Shown here: in pieces, positions 8,380 to 16,520 of the stretch | Layout: every line of letters starts with the position of its first letter | How positions within the stretch are numbered: the stretch's first letter is position 1 | From: an uncultured Collinsella sp. | Lineage (GTDB): Bacteria; Actinomycetota; Coriobacteriia; Coriobacteriales; Coriobacteriaceae | DNA length: 20,474 nucleotides | Reading direction: 5' to 3' | Assembly (NCBI GenBank): GCA_900752215.1 | Contig: CAADUO010000023.1 | Span: 1 to 20,474, forward strand | The notes under the pieces: generated by a model | What the model was told of the DNA's origin: nothing | The model's database searches: none | The model's input: only the letters and a program-made list of their open reading frames with translations | Program-made: the position numbers and the translations under genes

Positions 8380-9798
8380 TTAAGCGTCTTTCTTGGCAGT
8401 CAGATACTCGATAAACTCGGGGCCGACGGTCGTAACGTCACCGGCACCCATAGTGAGCAGCAGGTCGCCCTCGCCCACCATCTGCTCGAGCTCCTGATTG
8501 AGCTCAAGACGGCTGGAGCAGTACACGACCTCCTTGCCAGGATGCTTGGCGCGCACGGTATCGGCGAGCATCTTAGAGGTGACACCCGGAATGGGCATCT
8601 CGCCAGCCGAGAACACATCAATCAGCAGCAGTTTATCGGCATTGGCAAATGCATCGGCAAAGTCGTCGCACAGGGCCTGCAGGCGCGAATAGCGGTGCGG
8701 CTGGAACACGACGTCGACGTGCTTGTAGCCCAGCGACGAAGCGGCAGCAAGCGTCGCCTTGATCTCGGTGGGGTGATGGCCGTAATCATCGACCACGGTG
8801 ATGCCATCGATATCGCCCACGTGGGTAAAGCGACGGCGGACGCCCTCAAAGCTCGAGAGCGCCTTGGCGGCGGCGTCGATGTCAAGGCCCAGGACATGGG
8901 CGACGGTGAGCACCGCCGTGGCGTTGAGCATGTTGTGGCGACCGGGATTGCTCTTGATCTCCACAGCGTGCTCAGTGCCGTCCTCAAAGCGAACGATAAA
9001 GTCGCTCTGGATGCCCTTGACATCCGGGTGCATGCAGACGATGTCGTTGCTCTCGGCAAAGCCGTAGGAAAGCACGTGACGACCCGTCGACTTGGCGAGC
9101 TCGACCAGATGCGGGTCCTCACCGCAGACGATGACGGTGCCGTCCTCGCCCACCAGGCTCATGAATTTGGCGAAAGTTGCCTCGATCTCCTCGATACCCG
9201 AGTAGTGATCGAGGTGGTCGGCCTCGACGTTGGTCACGATGACCACGTTGGGGTTCAGGAACAGGAAGGAGCTGTCGGACTCGTCGGCCTCGGCGACAAA
9301 GTAGTCGCCCGAGCCGTTCTTGCCGTTCGTGTCATAGCCCTCGACGATGCCACCGATCAAGAAGCTCGGATCCAGACCCATGCGGTCGAGCATGGTGGCG
9401 CACATCGAAGACGTGGTGGTCTTGCCATGCGTGCCGGCAACAGCGACGGTGGTGTAGCCGTGGCCCAAAGCAGAGAGCATCTTGGCACGGGGCCACACGG
9501 GAATACCAAGCTCGCGAGCGCGCACGAGTTCAGGGTTGGACTCCGGAATAGCGGTGGAGACAACAACCACGTCGGGCTTGACCTCGTCGATCGTGGCGGC
9601 CTCATGGCCCACATGCACCTTCACACCAGCGCGGGTAAGCTGGCGGATATAACGTGACGTCTTAAGGTCGGAGCCGGTAACGGCATAACCGCGCTCGTGA
9701 AGAACGAGGGCGATGCCGCTCATGCCGGCGCCGCCGATACCGATAAAGTGGGCGCTCTTAAACTCGGGCGCGGAGGTTGCAGTCTGGGAATCAGCCAT
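8380..9798 (-). CDS. murC: UDP-N-acetylmuramate--L-alanine ligase MurC
   Basis: MurC is the cytoplasmic ATP-dependent ligase adding the first stem residue, normally L-Ala, to UDP-MurNAc. I place the start at ATG 9798 (472 residues). AAGGAG at 9810-9815 lies 11 nt upstream, a little far but the only candidate. An in-frame GTG at 9825 would precede that site. The N-terminal nucleotide-binding fold shows FIGIGGAGMSGIA (18-30), the P-loop is GTHGKTTTSSM (122-132), and the central domain has VEADHLDHY, GRHNMLNA and DDYGHHPTEI, all typical of MurC. It follows murG after 97 nt and precedes murB by 5 nt. Confidence 0.96.
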   Translation of the reverse strand: MADSQTATSAPEFKSAHFIGIGGAGMSGIALVLHERGYAVTGSDLKTSRYIRQLTRAGVKVHVGHEAATIDEVKPDVVVVSTAIPESNPELVRARELGIPVWPRAKMLSALGHGYTTVAVAGTHGKTTTSSMCATMLDRMGLDPSFLIGGIVEGYDTNGKNGSGDYFVAEADESDSSFLFLNPNVVIVTNVEADHLDHYSGIEEIEATFAKFMSLVGEDGTVIVCGEDPHLVELAKSTGRHVLSYGFAESNDIVCMHPDVKGIQSDFIVRFEDGTEHAVEIKSNPGRHNMLNATAVLTVAHVLGLDIDAAAKALSSFEGVRRRFTHVGDIDGITVVDDYGHHPTEIKATLAAASSLGYKHVDVVFQPHRYSRLQALCDDFADAFANADKLLLIDVFSAGEMPIPGVTSKMLADTVRAKHPGKEVVYCSSRLELNQELEQMVGEGDLLLTMGAGDVTTVGPEFIEYLTAKKDA

Positions 9799-9895
9799 GT
9801 GCTCGTGTACTCCTTGCGTAAACACTGCCTGTAACCCGTTAACTGTACCGCACCTACCGCATCAGCGCGAGGGCGACCGACGATATCCCGTCTAA

Positions 9896-11011
9896 CTAAC
9901 GCAAACCCTCTACCGCATCGGCCAGAAGAGCGGCGGCCCTATCCTGAGCCAGACCACGCGCCGCCTGACGCATGGCGTCGCGCGCCGCCGCGTCATCGAC
10001 CAGGTGCAGCAGTTCATCGGCAAAGGCAGAACCGTCGATATCGGCATCGGCGCAGAGCACACCGGCCCCGGCGTCGACCAGATAACGGGCATTGGTGGTT
10101 TGGTGGTCGGCCGTCGCATGCGGATACGGCACGAGCACCGAGGGCACGGCGAGCGCAGCAATCTCGGCCACGCTCGATGCACCCGAACGCGAGAGCACCA
10201 AATCGGCAGCAGCCAGCATATCGCCCATGTTGTCGATGTAAGGCTGGACGCGGTAACGCTTCGCCTCCTCGGGCGTCAGCGCCAAAGCGCGCTCGGTCTC
10301 CTCAAAGCCGTCGGCACCCGTCGAATGCAACACATAGAGGTTCTTGCGCGAAAGCAGCTCGTTTTTGAGCGAAGCCACGCGCTCGTTGAGGTGCTGGGCG
10401 CCAAGTGAACCGCCAAAGACGAGCAACAGCGTAGCGTCCTCGGGAACGCCAAGTGCCTTGCGGCCGCGAGCGCGATCGCCCTCGATTACCGAGCGACGTA
10501 CGGGGTTGCCGGTCATGAGCACGTGGCCAGGGTCACCTTCGCGCTCAAAGACCGAACGCGCTGCCGGCACCGAGATGCACACGCGGGCGGCGTGGGAGTT
10601 CATCATCTTGTTGGCCAGGCCCGGAACAGAGTTCTGCTCATGCAGCAGATACGGAACGCCCGCGCCCTTGCACCACCCCAGCAGCGGAACCTCGACATAG
10701 GCACCAAAACCAATGGCGGCATCGGGCTTGCCGACCTTTGAGAAATGACTGGCGAGCGCACGCTTGGCCTTGTTGACACGCCACAGCGAGGTCAGCGCCG
10801 TCCAAGGACGGGAACGGTCGAAGCCCGTGACCGTAATGGGCACAAAATCAAACCCAGCCTCGGGGACCAGACGACCCTCGAGCTTGCGCGACTGGCCCAC
10901 GAACACAACGTGGTGGCCACGGTCACGCAGTTCTTCGGCCAAGGCGAGCGCGGGGTTGATGTGTCCTGCCGTGCCGCCGGCTGCAATAGCAACGGTCATT
11001 TTATCGGTCAT
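9896..11011 (-). CDS. murG: UDP-GlcNAc:undecaprenyl-PP-MurNAc-pentapeptide transferase MurG
   Basis: MurG adds GlcNAc to lipid I to form lipid II at the inner face of the membrane. The start at ATG 11011 (371 residues) is chosen because GAAGGGA (11017-11023) precedes it by 5 nt. A GTG at 11029 would overlap or precede this site. Family motifs: GGTAGHINPALALA (12-25) in the acceptor domain, GFGAYVEVPLL, and in the UDP-GlcNAc domain FGGSLGAQHLNE and SRSGASSVAEIAALAVPSVL, then the HATADHQTTNA region. It overlaps the 3' end of ftsW by 11 nt, which suggests translational coupling of the lipid II maker with the lipid II polymerase. Confidence 0.97.
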   Translation of the reverse strand: MTDKMTVAIAAGGTAGHINPALALAEELRDRGHHVVFVGQSRKLEGRLVPEAGFDFVPITVTGFDRSRPWTALTSLWRVNKAKRALASHFSKVGKPDAAIGFGAYVEVPLLGWCKGAGVPYLLHEQNSVPGLANKMMNSHAARVCISVPAARSVFEREGDPGHVLMTGNPVRRSVIEGDRARGRKALGVPEDATLLLVFGGSLGAQHLNERVASLKNELLSRKNLYVLHSTGADGFEETERALALTPEEAKRYRVQPYIDNMGDMLAAADLVLSRSGASSVAEIAALAVPSVLVPYPHATADHQTTNARYLVDAGAGVLCADADIDGSAFADELLHLVDDAAARDAMRQAARGLAQDRAAALLADAVEGLR

Positions 11012-12521
11012 GGTAGTCCCTTCGTACACGCGGTCCCTGGTCGTCGGTACGCAGACGCGCCGACGGGCCCGAGTTCAAATCGATTCGATTATATCCGCCG
11101 CCCGCGTTGCGAGGGCTGGGGCGCTGCGGACGACCTTGCGGAGCCATTCGCGGGCGTGGACGAGCTGCCGGCTCGGATGCAGAACCATCCAGAACGGTAA
11201 AGCCGCTACGCGAAGGTCGTTCACCGCGCACATGGGCTACGCCGGCGGTGCTCTCGTCCATAACGGCAAAGCTCTCGCGGCGACGGTCGTACTCATCGCG
11301 ACGGGCGCTCTCGTACGAAACGCGCAGGATCAGACCGGCGAGCATAAGCGACACAATAATCGACGAACCGCCGTAGCTAATAAACGGCAACGGTTTGCCC
11401 GTCATGGGAAACACGTTGAGGATGCCCAGCGCGTTAATCAAAAACTGCACCGCGAGAATGACCGCGGAGCCAGACGCCATAAGCGCGCCCCGACGATCGG
11501 TCGCCTGCTCGGCAATGCGAAACGCCGAATAGATCAGCATCGCAAACACCAAGAAGAACAGCACGGTTCCGACAAAACCGACTTCCTCGCCAATGATGGC
11601 CAGGATGTAGTCATTGTGCGCCTCGGGCAGATACGAGTACTTCATGGTTGAGTTGCCGATGCCACGGCCGAACAGACCGCCCGAGGCAAAGGCCATGATG
11701 GCAAGCGTGGCCTGATAGCCGTCACCATACTCGTCGGCCCAAGGGTTCAAGGCAACCTGAATACGCACCATACGGTACGGCTCTGCAACAAGCGCAATCA
11801 CGATCACGAGAATGCCGAAGATTAGCACGCCGATGATAAATCTGGGGTCGAGACCCGCAAACAACGCCATGCACATGAGGGTCAACAGGATGATCAGGAC
11901 AGTACCGAAATCGGGCTGGATAAAGATCAGAAAGAGCGAAATGCCCAAGTAGATGCCCATCTTGCGAAGGAATTCGTTGATGTTGCCACCGGGCGAAAAG
12001 AAACGATCAAGCATGATGGCCGAATACGCAATGGCAAATGGCTTTAGAAACTCGGAAGGCTGGAACTGAATACCGGCGATGTTAAGCCAGCGCGTGGCGC
12101 CACGGCTGCCGCTGCCCACCAAGAACACCAGAAGCAGTAGCCCTATCATGCCGATAAGGAAGATCCTGAGCACATCCTCCCCAAACCAGCTGTCCGGCAA
12201 AACGCGCACGATGGCAATCAGCGCCAGAACACCGACCACGGCAAACGCGGCCTGTCGACCCAGAAAAAACGTCGCCGAGCCATTCTCGTGCAGCGCCTCG
12301 ACCGAAGACGCCGAGTACACCATCAGCAGGCCAAAGCATACCAAGGTAAACAGGCAGGCCATGAATATCAAACGGGGGCGCATGATACGGGCGGGAACGC
12401 CGGCAATATAGCGTTCGCTAAACGACTGCCCGCCGCGGCTGGAACGCGGTGTGATACGACGTGAGGAAGCACGGTCCGAGTCGGGCCTCCTCATACCTTG
12501 TCGGGGGCTCTCCTCTCTCAC
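11001..12521 (-). CDS. ftsW: Septal peptidoglycan polymerase FtsW (SEDS family)
   Basis: FtsW is the multipass SEDS glycosyltransferase that polymerises lipid II at the septum together with the FtsI transpeptidase. The 506-residue protein has a basic N-tail (1-47), about ten membrane segments between 50 and 400, and a basic Arg/Pro/Gly-rich C-tail of about 105 residues. The SEDS motif LPEAHNDYILAIIGEE places the likely catalytic Asp at D304; GKPLPFISYGGSS (375-387) is also conserved. The start is GTG 12521 with AGGGG (12527-12531) five nt upstream, 8 nt after the murD stop. The ATG at residue 10 is an alternative. The pairing with ftsI in the cluster favours FtsW over RodA. Confidence 0.95.
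   Translation of the reverse strand: MREESPRQGMRRPDSDRASSRRITPRSSRGGQSFSERYIAGVPARIMRPRLIFMACLFTLVCFGLLMVYSASSVEALHENGSATFFLGRQAAFAVVGVLALIAIVRVLPDSWFGEDVLRIFLIGMIGLLLLVFLVGSGSRGATRWLNIAGIQFQPSEFLKPFAIAYSAIMLDRFFSPGGNINEFLRKMGIYLGISLFLIFIQPDFGTVLIILLTLMCMALFAGLDPRFIIGVLIFGILVIVIALVAEPYRMVRIQVALNPWADEYGDGYQATLAIMAFASGGLFGRGIGNSTMKYSYLPEAHNDYILAIIGEEVGFVGTVLFFLVFAMLIYSAFRIAEQATDRRGALMASGSAVILAVQFLINALGILNVFPMTGKPLPFISYGGSSIIVSLMLAGLILRVSYESARRDEYDRRRESFAVMDESTAGVAHVRGERPSRSGFTVLDGSASEPAARPRPRMAPQGRPQRPSPRNAGGGYNRIDLNSGPSARLRTDDQGPRVRRDYHDR
11017..11023 (-). promoter_or_regulatory. Ribosome binding site fixing the murG start
   Basis: GAAGGGA on the minus strand, 5 nt before ATG 11011, lying inside the last codons of ftsW. 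Confidence 0.75.
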
Positions 12522-12526
12522 CGCAA

Positions 12527-12531
12527 CCCCT
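12527..12531 (-). promoter_or_regulatory. Ribosome binding site for the GTG start of ftsW
   Basis: AGGGG on the minus strand, 5 nt before GTG 12521 and overlapping the murD TAG stop codon. Confidence 0.6.
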
Positions 12532-13936
12532 ATTCCATTTGTGATTTCGCTGCAGCGGCAAGCTGGGCCACGTAGTCCTTAAACACGCGGCCGCGCTCCT
12601 CATAGCCCGAGAACTCATCGAACGAAGAGCAGGCAGGAGAAAGTAAGATCACGTCACCACGGCTCGACAGCGAACGGGCGACGTCCACGGCGTCGCGTAG
12701 GTCATCCGCCTGGGCGATATCCACATCGCCATCGACATCGGCCTCGTCCATAGCGGCGGTGAAGCGCTCGCGCGCATCGCCAAAGCAGACGACCGAGCGC
12801 ACGTTGTCCATAACGACGCGCGCGAAGTCCGTGAGCGGCGTGCCCTTATCGTGGCCGCCGAGCAGCAAGATCACGTCGTCATCGGGAAATGCCGTCAGTG
12901 CCTTCTCGACCGCATCGGTGTTAGTCGCCTTGGAATCGTTGACGTAGCGCACGCCGTCAATCTCGCCACACGGCTCCACACGGTGCTCGAGCGGCTGGAA
13001 CGAGGCCAGACCACGGCAGATACCATCGACATCGGCACCGACTGCCAGGGCAGCCGTGGCGGCGCACAGGGCATTGATAACATTGTGATGGCCCGAGATC
13101 TTGAGCTCGGATGTAGCGACGAGCGGGGTCTCGACGCCCTTCAGGCGCACGATCATCTTGCCATCGCGCACAAAGGCGGCATCCTCACCCTCAGGCTCGT
13201 CAAAGGCAACCTTGCAGATGCGACGACCCGGCGTGTAGATGTACTCATCGAACTCGCGAATGCCGGCGTCTTCGACGTCGACAACCGCCAGATCGTCATC
13301 GACCATATTGTCAAACAGTTTGATCTTGGCAAGCGCGTAGTTCTTATGGCTCTTATGCCAGCCCAAGTGGTCGGGAGTGATGTTGAGCAGCACCGCCACG
13401 CGGGGGTGGAGCTCGGTTGTCGTAGCAATCTGATAGCTCGAGAGCTCAGCCACAAACCACTCGTTGTGGGCTCGGCCGTCAATCTCGTTGACCGGCGGCT
13501 CGCCGATGTTGCCGACAGCAACGCTGGCCTCGCCGGCAGCCTTAAGCAGATAATCAGCCAGCGACGTGGTGGTCGTCTTGCCGTTGGTGCCCGTGATGGC
13601 AATCCAGTTATCGGGCGACAGGCGATAGGCAAACTCGGGCTCACCCATAATCTGGGCGGCATGCTCGCGCCCGGCCTTAAAGAAGCCCGAGAACTCCGAG
13701 ATGCCCGGGCACGTCACGCATACGTCATAGGCGCCCTCGACCTGTTCGGTCCCATAGACAAACGACGCACCAGCAGCCTCGAGCGCACGCGTGGCGTCAT
13801 TGGGCTCAGAGGTGCCACCGCCATACACGGTAACGGCACTTACGCGCTCGGGATGTGCCAGCGCCCAGCGGGCGACATCGAGACCGGATTTGCCCTGACC
13901 CAAAACGAGCAGGCTAAAGACATCAGCAAGAGGCAT
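12530..13936 (-). CDS. murD: UDP-MurNAc-L-alanine--D-glutamate ligase MurD
   Basis: MurD is the cytoplasmic Mur ligase adding D-Glu to UDP-MurNAc-L-Ala. The 468-residue protein shows the N-terminal LVLGQGKSGLDVARW, a CPGIS segment, the P-loop GTNGKTTTT (116-124), GNIGEPP, AELSSYQI, NITPDHLGWHKS, GHHNVINA, EHRVE, NDSKATNTDA and LLLGGHDKGTPL, a set diagnostic of MurD among the Mur ligases. It lies 9 nt after mraY and 8 nt before ftsW. Only a weak ribosome binding site precedes the ATG, consistent with coupled translation. Confidence 0.97.
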   Translation of the reverse strand: MPLADVFSLLVLGQGKSGLDVARWALAHPERVSAVTVYGGGTSEPNDATRALEAAGASFVYGTEQVEGAYDVCVTCPGISEFSGFFKAGREHAAQIMGEPEFAYRLSPDNWIAITGTNGKTTTTSLADYLLKAAGEASVAVGNIGEPPVNEIDGRAHNEWFVAELSSYQIATTTELHPRVAVLLNITPDHLGWHKSHKNYALAKIKLFDNMVDDDLAVVDVEDAGIREFDEYIYTPGRRICKVAFDEPEGEDAAFVRDGKMIVRLKGVETPLVATSELKISGHHNVINALCAATAALAVGADVDGICRGLASFQPLEHRVEPCGEIDGVRYVNDSKATNTDAVEKALTAFPDDDVILLLGGHDKGTPLTDFARVVMDNVRSVVCFGDARERFTAAMDEADVDGDVDIAQADDLRDAVDVARSLSSRGDVILLSPACSSFDEFSGYEERGRVFKDYVAQLAAAAKSQME

Positions 13937-13945
13937 GAAAGACCA

Positions 13946-14965
13946 CTATCCCAACTGGAAGAACAGGGCAAGGCCAACGGCACCAAAGGCAGCAGCGATA
14001 ATCCAAAAACGGATGACGACCTTGGTCTCGGCCCAGCCCTTCTTTTCGAAATGATGATGGATGGGCGCCATAAGGAAGACGCGCTTGTGCGTAAAGTGGA
14101 AGTAGACAACCTGAATCATGACCGACAGGGTCTCAACGATAAACAGGCCGCCGATGATGAGGGAGACGACCTCGGTGTTGGTCATGATGGACGTGCAGGC
14201 AAACGCGGCGCCTAGGGCAAGCGAGCCGGTATCGCCCATAAAGATGCTCGCCGGATAGCAGTTGAACCACAGAAAGCCCAAGCAGGCACCGGCACACGCG
14301 GTGCAGAAGATGGACAGGTTCACGTCTCCGTGCAAAAACGCCATGGCAGCCATGGCGAGCATGGCAATCATGGAGGTGCCGCCAGCAAGACCGTCAAGGC
14401 CATCGGTCAGGTTCACGGCATTAGAAAGACCGGCGATCATCAGCCAGCAAAAGACAATGTAAAGCCACGGGAACGAAAGGCCGCAGATAGTGGTCGAAAG
14501 AACACCGAGGTCAATCGTCAGGCCGCCGGGAAAACGAATCTCGGGGGCGACGCCGCACCAGTTGACGGCAAGTACCGTAAAGGTGAAACAGATAATGGTT
14601 AGACCGATCATCTTGGCATGAGGCGTCAGACCGAGCGAGCGCCCATGCGTAACGGAGGTCAGGTCGTCGATCAGGCCCAGCACGCCGGTCGCCAGCGTGG
14701 CGAGCAGCACGAGCACGAGCTCGGTGGTGAGCCTGCCCATCAGCAGGCAGGTCAGCGAAATCGCGACGAGGATGACAACGCCACCCATGGTGGGCGTTCC
14801 CTGCTTAACCAAATGACGCTTGGGGCCGTCGGCACGAACCTGCTGGCCGATACCCTCGACCTTGAGCAGCTTGATCCACCACGGCATGAGCAGCAGCACA
14901 ATGGCGGCGGCGATGCCAAGCCCCAAAAAAGCCTGATACGTTGGATACGAGGGATTGCCGAACAT
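13946..14965 (-). CDS. mraY: Phospho-N-acetylmuramoyl-pentapeptide transferase MraY
   Basis: MraY is the integral membrane enzyme that transfers phospho-MurNAc-pentapeptide to undecaprenyl phosphate to make lipid I. The 339-residue protein has about ten membrane segments and the conserved cytoplasmic residues: the aspartate pair D100-D101 in IDDLTS, NAVNLTDGLDGLAGG (182-196), the catalytic-site FMGDTGSLALG with D245, and the histidine motif APIHHHFEKKGW (H303-H305). The TPTMGGV segment near 57-63 is also typical. It starts 3 nt after the murF stop and ends 9 nt before murD. Confidence 0.98.
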   Translation of the reverse strand: MFGNPSYPTYQAFLGLGIAAAIVLLLMPWWIKLLKVEGIGQQVRADGPKRHLVKQGTPTMGGVVILVAISLTCLLMGRLTTELVLVLLATLATGVLGLIDDLTSVTHGRSLGLTPHAKMIGLTIICFTFTVLAVNWCGVAPEIRFPGGLTIDLGVLSTTICGLSFPWLYIVFCWLMIAGLSNAVNLTDGLDGLAGGTSMIAMLAMAAMAFLHGDVNLSIFCTACAGACLGFLWFNCYPASIFMGDTGSLALGAAFACTSIMTNTEVVSLIIGGLFIVETLSVMIQVVYFHFTHKRVFLMAPIHHHFEKKGWAETKVVIRFWIIAAAFGAVGLALFFQLG

Positions 14966-14968
14966 GGG

Positions 14969-16393
14969 CTAGCACACACCTTCCACAAAGCGGTCGAGCT
15001 CAACAAAGCGGGAACCCTTGACCAGTACAACATCATGTTTTTCAAGCGCGCCGCCCATGCGGTCGAGCACCTGCTGATAATCGGAGAACACCTGGATGCG
15101 GTCCTCGTCCATGCCCATCATGCGCGCGGCATCGGCCATAAGCTGGGCCAGCTCACCACCCACGCACGCCAGCATGTCGAGCTTCTTGGCGGCGGCATAG
15201 GCGCCCACGAGCTCATGCATGCGAGGAGCCTCATCGCCCATCTCGCCCATCTCGCCCAGGATCGCCATACGAGACCCCGTGCACGAAAGCGAGCACAGCA
15301 GATCGAGGCCAGCAGCCATGGATTCGGCACTGGCGTTATAGGAATCGTCGATGACGCGGGCACCGCTCTTGGCGCGCTTGATCTCCTGGCGGTGACCGGT
15401 GATCGTGAGGCCCCTAAAGGCAGCATCGATCTGCTCGGGCGTCACGCCCAAGCGATAGGCAACCGCGGCGGCCTTAACGGCATTAGGAACGGACTGCACG
15501 CCGGGGATGGCAAGCATGGTATCGATCGTCTCACCCTGGCCAAAATCGAGCGTAAAGACCGGACGGCCCTCGTCATCAACACGAACGTCGCGGGCACGGA
15601 CCTCATCATCGTCCGAGACGCCGGCCAGCATCACGTCGATACCAGCAGGCTGGGCGAACGTATCGCGAATGAACGGCGTAAAGTCGTCCTCGCCGCCCAA
15701 AACCAGCAGCGGCAAGAAGTCGCCAGCGGCGCACATACCCTGGACAATCTCGGCCTTAGCGCGGGCGATGTTCTCGCGGCTACCCAAAATGCCGATATGA
15801 GAGGTGCCAATCTTGCTCACGATGGCAAGGTTGGGATTGGCGGACTGGGACAGGCGCTCAATCTCGTGGAAATGGTTCATGCCCATCTCGAGCACCAGGA
15901 CCTCGGTATCGGCCGGAGCGGAAAGCACCGTGAGCGGCATGCCGATCAGGTTATTGAAATTGCCCTTGGTGGCCCAGACACGATAGCGCTTGGCGAGCAC
16001 AGCGGCGAGCACGTCCTTGGTCGTCGTCTTGCCGATGGAACCGGTAATGCCAACGACCAGGCAGCCAAGCTCCAGACGGTACGCGTGCGCCAAACGCAGC
16101 AGAAACTCCTCGGGATCATCGGTCAGCAAGATGGCACAGCCCTTGTCCTGCGCCAGCGAGACCAGCTCAGCCTCGGGCTCACGCGTCATCACGACGGCGC
16201 CGGCACCCGACTGGACGGCACGGGAAGCAAAATCATTGCCGTCGACGTTTTCACCGGGAAAGGCGACGAAAATCGTCCCTTCCTCGACCTGACGCGAGTC
16301 GATAACGCACCCGCGGCATACCCGATCGGCTTCTCCCGTCACGGTTCGGGCCCCTGTTGCGGCCGCGAGGTTGTTGACGGCGATCTCTATCAT
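14969..16393 (-). CDS. murF: UDP-MurNAc-tripeptide--D-alanyl-D-alanine ligase MurF
   Basis: MurF is the cytoplasmic Mur ligase adding D-Ala-D-Ala to the UDP-MurNAc-tripeptide. The 474 residues include the N-terminal domain with CVIDSRQVEEGTIFVAFPGE (29-48), the P-loop GITGSIGKTTTKD (115-127), KGNFNNLIGMPLTVL (143-157) and EMGMNH, and in the C-terminal domain DDSYNASAESM; KGNFNN and DSYNA mark MurF rather than MurE. The ATG has AGGGGAG (16399-16405) five nt upstream. murE, its usual upstream neighbour, is missing; a 127-nt gap separates it from ftsI. Confidence 0.97.
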   Translation of the reverse strand: MIEIAVNNLAAATGARTVTGEADRVCRGCVIDSRQVEEGTIFVAFPGENVDGNDFASRAVQSGAGAVVMTREPEAELVSLAQDKGCAILLTDDPEEFLLRLAHAYRLELGCLVVGITGSIGKTTTKDVLAAVLAKRYRVWATKGNFNNLIGMPLTVLSAPADTEVLVLEMGMNHFHEIERLSQSANPNLAIVSKIGTSHIGILGSRENIARAKAEIVQGMCAAGDFLPLLVLGGEDDFTPFIRDTFAQPAGIDVMLAGVSDDDEVRARDVRVDDEGRPVFTLDFGQGETIDTMLAIPGVQSVPNAVKAAAVAYRLGVTPEQIDAAFRGLTITGHRQEIKRAKSGARVIDDSYNASAESMAAGLDLLCSLSCTGSRMAILGEMGEMGDEAPRMHELVGAYAAAKKLDMLACVGGELAQLMADAARMMGMDEDRIQVFSDYQQVLDRMGGALEKHDVVLVKGSRFVELDRFVEGVC

Positions 16394-16520
16394 TGCAGCT
16401 CCCCTGTAAACCTAATAATGCTATCGGCGTATTGTATCCCAGCGCCGCGCATGCGTGGTGCAGGGCATGTGAACACCCCTCATATGGGACAACAAACCAC
16501 GCCCCAAAGATTGTAACCCC
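16394..16520 (-). other. ftsI-murF gap where murE usually lies
   Basis: These 127 nt hold no gene I can support. An inverted repeat (GCGTGGT at 16453-16459, ACCACGC at 16496-16502, 36-nt loop) is present. On the minus strand a TACAAT hexamer lies further downstream in the gap, without a convincing -35. A weak promoter for murF onward is possible. The murF ribosome binding site is at 16399-16405. Confidence 0.4.

Noticed and set aside
11012..11029. Longer MurG starting at GTG 11029
   Set aside because: The likely ribosome binding site at 11017-11023 lies inside this extension and serves ATG 11011 instead; the MurG N-terminal motif begins soon after.
14618..16516. A 632-codon plus-strand open frame opposite murF and part of mraY
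   Set aside because: It is antisense to genes with complete catalytic motifs, its product is a low-information mix rich in His, Gly, Arg and Ala, and such frames arise from the codon bias of GC-rich genes.
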